Source of the DNA: Intoshia linei
Lineage: Eukaryota; Orthonectida; Rhopaluridae
Direction of reading: 5' to 3'
DNA: 26,415 bases
Assembly: GCA_001642005.1 (NCBI GenBank)
Contig: LWCA01000469.1
Location: 1 to 26,415 of the forward strand
The notes below the pieces were generated by a model, which saw only the letters and a list, made by a program, of their open reading frames with translations, was not told where the DNA came from and did not search any database. Below are positions 1 to 9,007 of the stretch, piece after piece (the stretch's first letter is position 1; each line of letters opens with the position of its first letter). A program made the position numbers and the translations under genes.

Positions 1-260
1 TACCATTCTTTTTAGTTTTGAGAAGCTTCTTTCAACGGAACAAGAGGTTGGTTGACATTTATTTATTCAACGTATATACTTGGTGGGATGGTATTTCTCG
101 AAGGGTGCATAATTTCATATAAGTTTGTGTTTTTAATTCTTTTCTGAATATACTTTTCTATGAAATAATCGTCATTTCCAAATTTTAATTCAGTTAAAGT
201 TTTATAAACTTGACTAATTGTATATTTGCTAGATTCCATTAAGTCAATCACTTTCACCAA
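1..260 (-). pseudogene. hAT transposase C-terminal remnant, frameshifted, cut by window edge
   Basis: On the minus strand the first ~50 bases read TSCSVERSFSKLKRM, the classic hAT dimerisation-domain signature (S-x-E-R-x-F-S-x-L-K). The frame just upstream is open from 260 to 63 and ends at a stop immediately before it (…PPSIYVE-stop). One frame change would join IYVE to the NKCQPTSCSVERS stretch, as expected in a hAT C-terminus. The piece is therefore a decayed transposase C-terminal segment. No terminal inverted repeat is visible because the element continues left of the window. The signature is convincing; assigning the whole 63-260 frame to the same element is inference. Confidence 0.6.
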
Positions 261-575
261 ACATCCATATTGCTCCTATTAAATTGTTAATATAATCATA
301 TACATTATCATCATCTTACATCAACATCTTGTGCGAGTGCTCAGTCTTCTCAACCTTTTTTCATTAAGACGATCAGATAAAAAATGTATCCATTTTATGT
401 GTTTGATATGTAGTTTTCATTTTTGTGCTCAGCACACAAAATTTTGTAGGGCGCCCTATCGTAGCCTTTGAAAAACATTTTTTAGATAACTGAAAAAATT
501 GGAATAAGTGTGGTGAAAAACTTTATTTTGATCCGTGTCAGATTTCAAAATTGCGGATAGAAAGATAAAATCGCA

Positions 576-1433
576 TATCCTAACTTATATATAAAGTTAC
601 TCTTAGAATTTTTTAAAGACCATATTTTAATTACAGTTTTTTCCGGGACGTATAATAAGATAAATTTCAACCTCCCAATTTTACATCTTACAGGTCAAAC
701 CCTGTTGTCTCTCTTTTTGAAGAGCAAACGAGTTGGAGAATTTAAAAAAATATAGCCTGTTGTCCCTTTTTTTGAAAATCAAACGAGTTTGAGAATTTAA
801 AAAAATATATATGCTGATGTGGATTTTAAAATCATAAACATTATTATAAATTTAAATTTAAAAAAATTATATCTTCAGGGCTAAAACCCCAAATTACCCT
901 TCTTTTTTTATGAAAACAGCCCTAGAATTTCAAAAAATTTACAGGTGGTAGAGTTGTATCCTGTTAACACACATAAAAAATTTGAATCCGAATAAGTGAT
1001 GACTTTACGGTCAAAAAAGCAATTTAGTATTCATATTTTTTTTTTCCGAAATATTTTATTAAAACAAAAAATGTGAAATAATTAACAGTCCGAAAATTAA
1101 AAAAAAAGATTATTCTGATAGAGATTATTCCAGTTGATATAAAGACAAAATTTCAACCCCAGAGATCTACGCATTCCCGGTGAAAAATAATTTTTAATAT
1201 ATTATCAACCAATATTTTTTAAATATTTCGATTAAAATTAAAAATTGAAAATGTAAATATTGATTCTATAATTTCAAAAAAATGTGCATTGTACGTCTAC
1301 ACATTTCCAATAAAGATATATGCGTGAAAATCTATATAATTTATTCCTTCGGAATTTTTTTCATTGCTACGCAATTTTTAATTTTAATTTTTAAAACATA
1401 TTGCATAAACTTTAACATAACACTACAGCAATG
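576..1433. repeat. Interspersed repeat, copy A (direct repeat of copy B at 14385-15159)
   Basis: This stretch matches 14385-15159 in the same orientation along most of its length. Shared landmarks are TTACAGTTTTTTCCGGG (near 632 and 14490), ACGAGTT..GAGAATTTAAAAAAATATA, ATCCTGTTAACACACA, TTATTCCAGTTGATATAAA and the ending CTACARCAATG. Copy A has a ~55-bp internal tandem duplication (701-755 and 756-811) that copy B lacks. Copy B has extra sequence near its left end, and each copy has small deletions. No terminal inverted repeats, target duplication or protein could be found, so the class is open. The short open frame at 1282-1467 is part of this repeat and is not a gene. Confidence 0.75.
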
Positions 1434-1529
1434 TATTTATAAAATTAAATTTATACTAACTTTTTAAATAATTAATTTAATTAGTATCATCACCTGGAAA
1501 AAAATAAATAACAATTATATGATGTACGG

Positions 1530-2781
1530 CAGTGCTTTTCAACCGGTGTGTCGCCAAACTTTTTAAAATTTATAAAATATTAACAATAATAATGTAAATA
1601 TTATAGTGTGATCAAATTAGTCATCAAATTCAAGATTTTTCTCTATTATATGTGAAGAGATGGGAACTCCATATTCTAATCTTATACATTGTGATGTTGG
1701 TTGGCTTTCTATGTGATGTGTCCTTTCTCGTGTATACGTATTGAGAGAAATGATGCTGGTACTTTTTAAAGATAATGGACAAAGTGAATTTAGTATATTA
1801 ATCGAAAATCAACTTTGGTGTACTAAATTGGTTTATCTCTCTGATATTTTTGATCATCTCAATAAAGTAAATGCAAGTATGCAAGGGAAAGAAGAAAATA
1901 TATTAACTTCAGTTGATAAAAATCATTCCCTAAAAGAGAAGTTGGGGGTCTGGAAAAGGCATATAATAGAAAAAAATTTTTCCATGTTTATAGAAACCAA
2001 TGAATGTAATTTGAAATATAGTATAACTTCTTTAATTGTCGATCATTTAAGGATCTACAAGGTAAATTGCACCATTATTTTCCCAATATTGATACAAAGG
2101 ATTATGACTGGATTAGATCCCATCCATCTTAATACCAAAAAATGTTATTCTTATTGAGGAAGAAGAATTAATAGATATTACAAATGACAGAAGGTTATCA
2201 TCTATGTATAATAACGTACAGCTCAGCAGTTTTTGGATAAATGCCTCGAAAATATACTCTACTGTAGCTAAGGAAGCATTAAAAATACTTTTACAGTTTT
2301 CAAGCACATAGATATGTGAAATTTCATTTTCTGCGATGTTACTAATTAAATCTTACAAACGAGGAAGCTTGAATATGTTGGATGACGAATTGCGAGTATC
2401 ATTAACACAAATAACTCTTAATATTAAAAGAATATGTTCATCCAAACAATCACAAATCTCTCATTAATTTTATAATTTATTTCATTAATTTATTAGATAT
2501 AAACATTTATATTATACATGTATTTGAAATGATCTCATTATTTTTGTATTTGTTCATTTTTATTCACACTTCTTTCAATTTATACATTTTTTTTAAACAC
2601 ATTACATATATAATTATTTTTAATCGATAGTGAAACAATACTTTTATATCATTTATTTTGAGATCATTATTAGAAAAAATTTCGTTTTAACGGATCAATA
2701 GTATATTTTTAGATTGGTGTGTCGCAAAAACTTTTCAGATTGAAATGTGTGTCACCAACCAAAATAGGTTGGAAAGCACTG
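1530..2781 (+). mobile_element. hAT element with intact ends and 8-bp target duplication
   Basis: The element begins CAGTGCTTTTCAACCGGTGT and ends with the complement of CAGTGCTTTCCAACC. It is flanked by an exact 8-bp direct repeat ATGTACGG (1522-1529 and 2782-2789), which is diagnostic of hAT transposition. At 1252 bp it is far shorter than an autonomous hAT. It carries only the C-terminal part of a transposase (see 1741-2467), so it is an internally deleted, non-autonomous copy. The intact target duplication suggests a fairly recent insertion. A related left end with the same TTTTTCAACCGGTG core sits near 8802. Confidence 0.92.
1741..2467 (+). pseudogene. Broken hAT transposase (ZBED5/Buster-like C-terminal half)
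   Basis: This lies inside the 1530-2781 hAT element. The first frame (1741-2157) carries LVYLSDIFDHLNKVNASMQG, typical of the central region of ZBED5/FAM200-like hAT transposases. Near its stop the reading continues in another frame from 2156 to 2467. That part has the dimerisation-domain features F-W-x(3)-S-x-x-Y, a lysine/leucine helix, I-C-E-x-S-F-S-A-M and R-x-S-L-N. It is interrupted by an in-frame TAG at the position usually encoding tyrosine before L/I-C-E. The BED finger and most of the RNase H-like catalytic core are absent, so no active enzyme is encoded. The family assignment rests on recognised motifs, not a search. Confidence 0.85.
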
Positions 2782-3041
2782 ATGTACGGTAATACATTTT
2801 TGGTAGTCTTATTTTAATGGGTTCGTAAAAGTGATTTGAACCATAATAGATTTAATTTTTAATGATAAAATTAAAATGTCCGTCCTCGGCAGAGATTGGT
2901 GCTGTTTGTACATAGTACAAACCAGCCAAGCTAGTGATTATTATAATTATCTTTAATTGTATGGTTTATACTTATTCTTCTTTATATCTGAAGAATCTCA
3001 CTTTGATCATACTTCTGTAAATTTTAATTATACAAGTTTAG

Positions 3042-3185
3042 GTTGATGATGGATGGAGAGCAGAGTCTGTTGATGTTTTTATGGGTTTATTATCTAAAAA
3101 AGAATTCCTTAAGGAATCATTTCAATCAGATAACCTTGAAAATGAAATATTTTGGAAAAATTACTTACCTTTCGATTTATATTGA
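3042..3185 (+). CDS. Orphan terminal coding exon, product unknown
   Basis: After a good acceptor (ACAAGTTTAG at 3032-3041) the frame GTT-GAT-GAT-GGA-TGG stays open for 47 codons to TGA at 3183-3185. The peptide is acidic and aromatic: it starts VDDGWRAESVDVFMGLL, then has SKKEFLKESF, and ends FWKNYLPFDLY. Its balanced composition (three Trp or Phe-rich clusters, few Asn/Ile/Lys runs) is unlike the translated intergenic DNA around it and looks like the last exon of a real gene. No upstream partner exon was found between the hAT element and this exon, so the rest probably lies left of the window beyond the transposons, or the exon is a relic. I do not recognise the family. Confidence 0.45.
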   Translation, partial: VDDGWRAESVDVFMGLLSKKEFLKESFQSDNLENEIFWKNYLPFDLY

Positions 3186-3535
3186 AATCAACATATTTTG
3201 TTATACAATATTGTAAATTTGTATTAAAATGTTTATCTCCAATTATACAATATAGTTAAGAGTTTAATAACCTATAATAATAAATTGAGTTTAGAGTTCA
3301 AGGATCTTACAATAATTTAAAAATTTTAGTTATTTTTCCATGAAATTTACATAATTTCTAACAATTTTTGTAAAGAACAATGATAATTATAATTGATAAA
3401 TTCAAAACTTTAAAAATTTTTTATTTAGGGTAAAGGTTCAGGTCGATATTTAACCTTAAACGACTAAAAAAAGTAATTATTCAGTTATTCCTTCATTTGA
3501 GCTTCAGTTCATGTAAAATTACAAAAAACTTAGAC

Positions 3536-3880
3536 CAGAGTTTTCCAAAAGGACCAGTTCTGGTTCGTGAAAAATTTTTACCGGTCCACGAAACAATTTT
3601 AACTAATTAAAAGTCAATTTATTACGTTTTTTATCCAATTTATTGTAATTTTGACTAGTACAGTAATATCTCGATTTAGTCACGTTCGATTACTTAAATT
3701 TTAGTTTATTTAGAAACAATTTTAAGCCAAAAATATTTTTTGCAATCATAGATATGTAATTTTGACTTTACATTTAACTCCAAATAAACTAAAATTGAAG
3801 TAATCGAACGTGACTAAATCGAGATATTACTGTAATTTCACTTTAATGGTCCGCCGTGAAAAAAGTGTGAGAACCCCCTG
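3536..3880. mobile_element. hAT-type MITE with nested MITE
   Basis: The left end is CAGAGTTTTCCAAAAGGACC and the right end is the complement of CAGGGGGTTCTCACAC. It is flanked by near-identical 8-bp repeats ACTTAGAC (3528-3535) and ACTGGGAC (3881-3888), with two mismatches. Subterminal GGTCC..ACGAA and GGTCCGCCGTGAA blocks resemble common hAT ends. Without the 172-bp insertion at 3661-3832 the element would be about 170 bp. It is older than the nested element and codes for nothing. Confidence 0.7.
3661..3832. mobile_element. Palindromic pogo/Tc1-like MITE with TA target duplication
   Basis: The element starts CAGTAATATCTCGATTTAGT and ends with its complement. Each arm is about 54 bp with only a couple of mismatches (3661-3714 versus 3779-3832), leaving a ~65-bp centre. 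TA dinucleotides flank both ends (3659-3660, 3833-3834), the target of the Tc1/mariner/pogo superfamily. The CAGT..CTCGAT start resembles pogo-like elements. High arm identity indicates recent insertion into the surrounding hAT MITE. It is non-coding. Confidence 0.88.
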
Positions 3881-3888
3881 ACTGGGAC

Positions 3889-4384
3889 TTATTGTAACTG
3901 ACCAAATCGATTTTTTTAAAAAAATACATGGTAACCTGAATTTAGTTTTGACTAACAAAATTTATCGATAGGATAAATCAGAACCAGATCTATCGTGCTC
4001 GAGGTATCGAAAATTAAAAATATACCCTAACAATTTTATTTCGTCATAACGTGGCATGAGTGAGTAAATTAAATTTATTTAAACTTCATTTCAACAAATG
4101 CACTTGAGTTGTAAAAACCTATTTATCAACAACCTCTAGCTCTTTATTATCATTCTGATTTATAGTTTTATTTTTTTTTTTTAATTTTTTGTTTGTTGCG
4201 TTTTTCTTATTTTTTTCTAAATATATAATTTAATAAACTATAACAGTGATTCTCAAATTCTTAAACTGGGCGCGTGAACCTTAGGGAGCGTTTGATAAAT
4301 TGAATATTTATATCAATTTTTTTTCATTTCGTTTTTTTATAATGAAATTTTCTCATCATTATGTCATCATTATGTTGAACCGTA
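3889..4384. other. Intergenic DNA with a possible hAT left terminus
   Basis: No coding exon was seen. CAGTGATTCTCAAATTCTTA at 4244-4263 followed by GGGCGCGTGAACC looks like a hAT left end, but no matching right end or target repeat was found. The block GCTCGAGGTATCGAAAATTA near 3997 recurs in altered form near 19052. Confidence 0.35.
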
Positions 4385-5045
4385 TGGCAAACATTCAGTT
4401 GAGTGATGTATTGTTAGAGCGATATATCTTAGAGAGACATAATCATCGATTTTGTTAATTAATCATAATATTTATTTTTTGACAATATTTTTATGGTTCC
4501 TTCAAGGTTTCTTTTATGATAATGACCTAAATTTTGTAAAGTTTTTAAGGGATTATTTTTTTCTACCATTTTTAAAAGATTTTGAAGGTATTGTTAGAAC
4601 CAAAAATTTGTGGGGTTTTTAATGCAAGTTTTTTTACTTAATTTTTATAAATTTTGGAGACTATTTTGGGACCAAAATTTTTTAGGGTTTTGAATACAAT
4701 AGATATTTGTAGAATATTTTTAACGTTTTATAGGATCTTGAAAATCTTTAGAAATTGGTCGAAAAAAATGTACCCTTAAATCTATTAAGCCTTAAATTAA
4801 CCTTACCAAATATTTGGATCAAAATTATCTTCAAAATTATCTTCAAAATCTTTAAAAAATGGTAGAAAAAAATCCCCTTAAAAACCCAACAAAATATGAT
4901 ACAAAAATAATAAAAATATGAATAAAAAAAACCACTAAAAATTCGTGAAAAAATCAATGATATGATAATTTAGTAAAATCGATGATTTAATGTATGTCGC
5001 TTAAAGAATACATCGCTCAAGTCAATGTCTTTCCAGAGAATGGAC
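4385..5045. mobile_element. Fold-back element with minisatellite arms
   Basis: The two halves are inverted copies of each other. The terminal arm CATTCAGTTGAGTGATGTAT (from 4392), with CATCGATTTT further in, pairs with the complement of 4970-5029 (ACTTGAGCGATGTATT…ATCATCGATTTT). Inside, 4495-4730 contains units of the form TTTTGAAGGT..TTG..ACCAAAATTT..GGGTTTTTAA, and 4735-4935 contains the same units reversed. An 11-bp direct repeat GTTGAACCGTA flanks the element (4374-4384 and 5046-5056). That length would fit the 8-11-bp duplication of Mutator-like or fold-back elements. The unit is shared with arrays at 7847-8235 and 10030-10270. No transposase is present. The frame at 4748-4957 is only translated repeat. 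Confidence 0.65.
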
Positions 5046-5056
5046 GTTGAACCGTA

Positions 5057-5612
5057 ACTTTAATTTATCCACAAAAGATAATGTTCAATTAGAATGGCTA
5101 ACACTGGTTCTAATATAACAGAGCTGAATCAGCCATATTCCAGAAAAATTTTGAGTTCTTGGTAAAATTTCGATTTGAAAACGCTTTTTTTATTTATTAT
5201 GTAAAAATTTTATATTTTTTCCATTATTGTCAAATATTAATACAGGAAACTAAAACTGAGGTTAGATTTAGTTTTTACTTATTGTTGCAGTATTTCTCTA
5301 CCGTTGTGTCCCATCGAAAACTAAATACAGTCAACGGAAAATTCTTTGAAAGTATAATTACTTTTATAAACATTCTAAACAAGTTGATTCTACTTGGGTC
5401 CATGATAAATGAAAAATTAAAGGGTTGACAACATCCAAATGGTTGAGACTGCTATACAAATTAATTCATACACATTAAAAATATACAGAATGACAAATAT
5501 TAGTGATAATGCTTAGTTTATAGAAAGTTTATAAATATTACGTTTACACTTATTGTCAATGTACGAATCATTTGATTTGCTAAAAATAAAATTAAACCAT
5601 AATACACTACAT
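5057..5612. other. Intergenic, no convincing gene
   Basis: An 89-codon plus-strand frame (5159-5428) with a plausible acceptor at 5290 and a fair C-terminal half was considered. No consistent exon chain or family could be assigned, so it is not called. The 3' flank of the minus-strand gene at 5613-7101 occupies the right part. Confidence 0.5.
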
Positions 5613-7101
5613 TTACAGATATTCTTCTGCATATACATCATATGTTATTTGGACTTGAGCAAGCAGCTCTTTTTCTCTCTCTTCACTAAATGATAAAATC
5701 TTATCCATAACCTAAAAAATAAAAATATACTAAATTTATAATACAATAATTAAGAAACATACATGTATTCTTTAATTATAATTAACTACAACAAAACATT
5801 TTCAAGATTCAAAATAAAATGTAAACTTATTTTTATTCCATAAGAAAAGGCGCGTTTTTAAACAGGTAATTTGTAAATGTAACTATGTATATAAACATTA
5901 AAATTAAAACAAGAAAAATAGATTTCTTGAACCTTGATTTCATATCATCTTCCTTGACTCAAGATTGATAAAATGTAATTAAATAAATAAATGTGTATTT
6001 TATTAAAGCAACAATATATACAATTTATTTGCATAATTTGTATTTTTATTTGTAAGTATTTTTAATTTTTCATAATCTTATTTTAGAAAACACAGTTTGA
6101 AATATTCAAATAAAAACAATGAAAATGTCCATAATTGGTAATTACACTTTTATAAGTAATGGATTGATCGTTTATATGATAAACAGAGAATTTAATTAAG
6201 TTTCGAATATATGATGAATGGCTAAATGTAATATATACAATTTTCAATATAATGAATACGCTATTATCGCATTTTTCATTTCTGTAAATAATAAATCACT
6301 AACGTGGCTTAATTCAGTTCTACCAGTGTCTTGGTTTGCTTTCAACTAAAAATGTAATAAATTTATAGGTGTAAATATATTAATTAATTTAATAAATAAC
6401 ACTATCCAATTTATCTTCATCCCCTTTTTTTATTTTTTTTTCTAAACCAATAATTTCTTTGCAAAGTTTTTCATAATTTGTAAATAGTTTATTCCTTTCA
6501 ATAATTTTATCCTAAAAATATTCATAATAAAATTATTAAAACTTTAATAATTTAACTGTTCATAATGTACCTTAATCTTCATAAGTTGGTGACAATACTG
6601 TTCAATGTGTCTTGCTAAAAATTCATTATCACTTATTTTTTGTTTTTTTGGAATTAGCATATCCTAAAAACATTAATTAATAAAAAGTAATTATATACAC
6701 TATGTATATATACTTTGAAATCATTTGAAAATTAATAAATTATATTAACTGTAAATAAACCTGAATAAGATAAATTTCCATTTCTGTCTTAAAATTTTCA
6801 TTAATATGAACATCTTCAGGATTGGGTTCCAACAATTTAGATATTGTTTCAATAAAATGTTGATTTGACGATAAAACATCTATTTAAATTCACATATAAT
6901 TATGCATTATATCAATATTTTATTTTTCTGATAAATTATGGTGTATTAACTATAAATTACAGCCATCATCTTTTATTTTTTTGTCAAAAATTTTTTTAGT
7001 TGTCTGTGCTTCTTTCTAGTATAAATTAAAAGTATCAATGTCAAAATTGTTATTCATATTACAAAACATTCATTAATTTTGTTTGTTAACTTTTGAAACA
7101 T
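5613..7101 (-). CDS. Small helical/coiled-coil protein, seven exons, family uncertain
   Basis: The exons, in reading order on the minus strand, are 7101-7063, 7015-6961, 6879-6761, 6663-6571, 6511-6401, 6345-6304 and 5711-5613. All junctions are GT-AG, phases agree, and the sum of 558 nt gives 185 residues plus TAA. The protein is rich in Lys, Glu, Ile and Leu and predicted largely helical. Landmarks are ISKLLEPNPEDV (~residues 42-53), ARHIEQYCHQLMKIKDK (~88-104), a charged linker KKIKKGDEDKLD, and an acidic tail ending DVYAEEYL. There is no signal peptide or membrane segment. The layout loosely recalls the C-terminal BAR half of SNX-BAR sorting nexins; dynactin p24 and Mis12 were also considered, and none is firm. 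The start is uncertain: an acceptor (TTTAG) at 7126-7130 would instead make the first exon internal (7063-7125). Confidence 0.8.
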
Positions 7102-7846
7102 GTTTTTCTCTTCACCTCTGCTGTGCTAAATTTTTTTTTACTTTATAATATGTGGATGAATTACTCCAAAAATATTCATAGTTCTTTTATCTTTACTGTT
7201 TACTTTGTAAAATAAAAATCCAACTATCAAGTTTAATTTGACTATTTAAACATTTGTTTAAATTGTTTTATATAATTACACTTTATTCGACTTTCAATGT
7301 TTTTACTTTAGTTTTATAATTCGGTATTTCTATTATCAAAAATGTAACTTTAAATTATTAAAAATTGTCAATTGCTTTACTGTTGTGATAAATTATAATT
7401 ATTATACCATTAAAAATTATTTGATAGGATGGATACAATGGATAGGTTAAATTTCAAAAATGGAGATAATCATTTTATAGAAAATGAGTTATAATAATTT
7501 GAGATTGTCTCTCTATGTGTAACGATTTATTTAGAAAACTGACTGTCCCAGAAATTTATTTAACAAAAATTAAAAATTAATTTTTTTGGACGCAGAAAGT
7601 AGGGTAAATGTCACTCCAAAATTGAAATCTTTCATGATCAGAAACAAAAATTATAACTTTTTTTAAAAATGAAAAAAATAAGATTTTGAGATTTAATAAA
7701 CACAGATTCTAATACATTATGTCAAGGGTATCTCAAGCATATGCAATCTCGTCATTTTTATTATTTTAAATTTGCATTTTAAACGTCAACATTTTTAATT
7801 ACATTTTTTTTTAAATTAAAATTTAAATTAAAACTTTCAAAGGTAT
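7102..7846. other. A+T-rich intergenic DNA
   Basis: It contains the presumed 5' flank of the minus-strand gene ending upstream at 7101, or unrecognised further exons of it. No repeat, RNA gene or open exon with good splice sites was seen. Confidence 0.5.
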
Positions 7847-8235
7847 TTTTGGGACCAAAATTTTGTAAGGTTTTTAAGGGAAGTTTTTTATTACAATTTT
7901 TAAAGATATTATTGGGACCAAAATTACGTAGAGTTTTTGAGAGAATATTTTTTACTACCATTTTTTAAAGATTTTGAAGATATTTTTGGAACCAAAATTT
8001 TGAAGGGTTTTTAAGGGAAGTTTTTTTACAAACATTTTTTATAGATTTTGAAGATATTTTTGGAATCAAAATTATGTAAGGTTTTTAAGGGAATATTTTT
8101 TTCAACCCAATTTTTAAATATTTCGAATATATTTTTGGTTTTAAGATTTTGAAATGTTTTTAAGGGAAGTTTTTTATTCAATTTTTGAATATTTTGAAGA
8201 TCCCATAAAATTTTAAAAATATTTTCTTCATGGAA
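7847..8235. repeat. Minisatellite, about five ~74-bp units
   Basis: Five head-to-tail units follow the pattern TTTTTGG(G)ACCAAAATTTTG..GGTTTTTAAGGGAA followed by a T-rich tract and AAAGATTTTGAAGATA. Boundaries fall near 7847, 7911, 7985, 8059 and 8134. Units differ by point changes and small length changes (about 65-75 bp). The same unit makes up the arms of the fold-back element at 4385-5045 and the fragment at 10030-10270. Two minus-strand frames here (7779-7961, 8026-8241) read repeated LPLKTLQNFGPKNIF-like peptides. They are the repeat translated, not genes. Confidence 0.85.
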
Positions 8236-8317
8236 CTTCAATTTTCATCTAATCAGGGCCACTTTTGACTCTTTACGGAACTGGATCTAGTTATTGTTTA
8301 CAAAGTACATGTGTAAT

Positions 8318-8781
8318 CAGAGCCGTCTTAAACCACTTCGTGGCCCTGGGCTAAGCAAAAGACCGGAGGCCCTTTAAAGTTTTGAGCGAAACAATAAAAA
8401 AAATTTAGAACCTTTTTTTAGAAAATTAATAATAGAAAATCAAAGATATCCTACTTTCTTTTTTGAATATTCACTTAATAGAAAGGTTTTAATGTTTTAT
8501 ATTATTATTTGAAACAGTTATTATGTCAATATTATATAATTAACATTGTAGAATATATTTTAAATTGAATATTTACCAGAACTTTGATTCTTTAAACTAT
8601 TTGAATTTCTACACTTCAAAACTTATAAACTGTTTCTTAAGATATAAATGTGAAGTATTTTTTAATAAATTGGGACCTCTTTTTAAAATATAAGTGTAAA
8701 GTACTTTTATTAATTTGGGGCCTTTTTTAATGAGTGGCCCTGGGGTACAGCCCATATTGCTGAAGCCTTAAAACGGATCTG
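8318..8781. mobile_element. 464-bp hAT MITE with exact 8-bp target duplication
   Basis: The ends are CAGAGCCGTCTTAAACCACT and, on the other strand, CAGATCCGTTTTAAGGCTTC. Both are followed by GGCCCTGGG-type blocks, a sequence layout common in hAT elements. The 8-bp repeat TGTGTAAT flanks it exactly (8310-8317 and 8782-8789). There is no coding capacity. Directly after it (8802-8845) TTTTTCAACCGGTGCGCTCA is a separate truncated hAT end related to the element at 1530. Confidence 0.9.
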
Positions 8782-9007
8782 TGTGTAATGTAATAAAATG
8801 TTTTTCAACCGGTGCGCTCAGGCGTACTGGTTATCCCATGTAAATCAAAAATGCGTAAATCAAAACGTTCATATCTACAGTTAAGACATGAAAATTGTTT
8901 TTTTAATTTTAATGGAACAATTGAAACTGAAACATAATAAAAAAATTTATTTGACATAAAATTTTATTTAACAAAGAAATTATTTAAAAAAACAGATACT
9001 TAAGTAA

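Noticed and set aside
449-458. AGGGCGCCCT palindrome near a possible hAT-like end
   Set aside because: No partner end or target duplication. A ten-base palindrome alone is not evidence.
576-1433. Calling the two-copy repeat a Helitron
   Set aside because: No TC start, CTRR end or terminal hairpin could be confirmed, so the class was left open.
4748-4957. Minus-strand frame rich in Phe and Tyr
   Set aside because: Lies within the inverted minisatellite arm of the fold-back element.
5159-5428. Plus-strand frame of 89 codons, with ATGGCTAACACTGG upstream at 5094
   Set aside because: Several exon joins are possible but none gives a recognisable or unique product. One would need a 30-nt intron. 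Left uncalled.
7779-8241. Two minus-strand frames with repeated LPLKT..NFGPKN peptides
   Set aside because: They are translations of the ~74-bp minisatellite, whose unit length drifts and breaks the frame.
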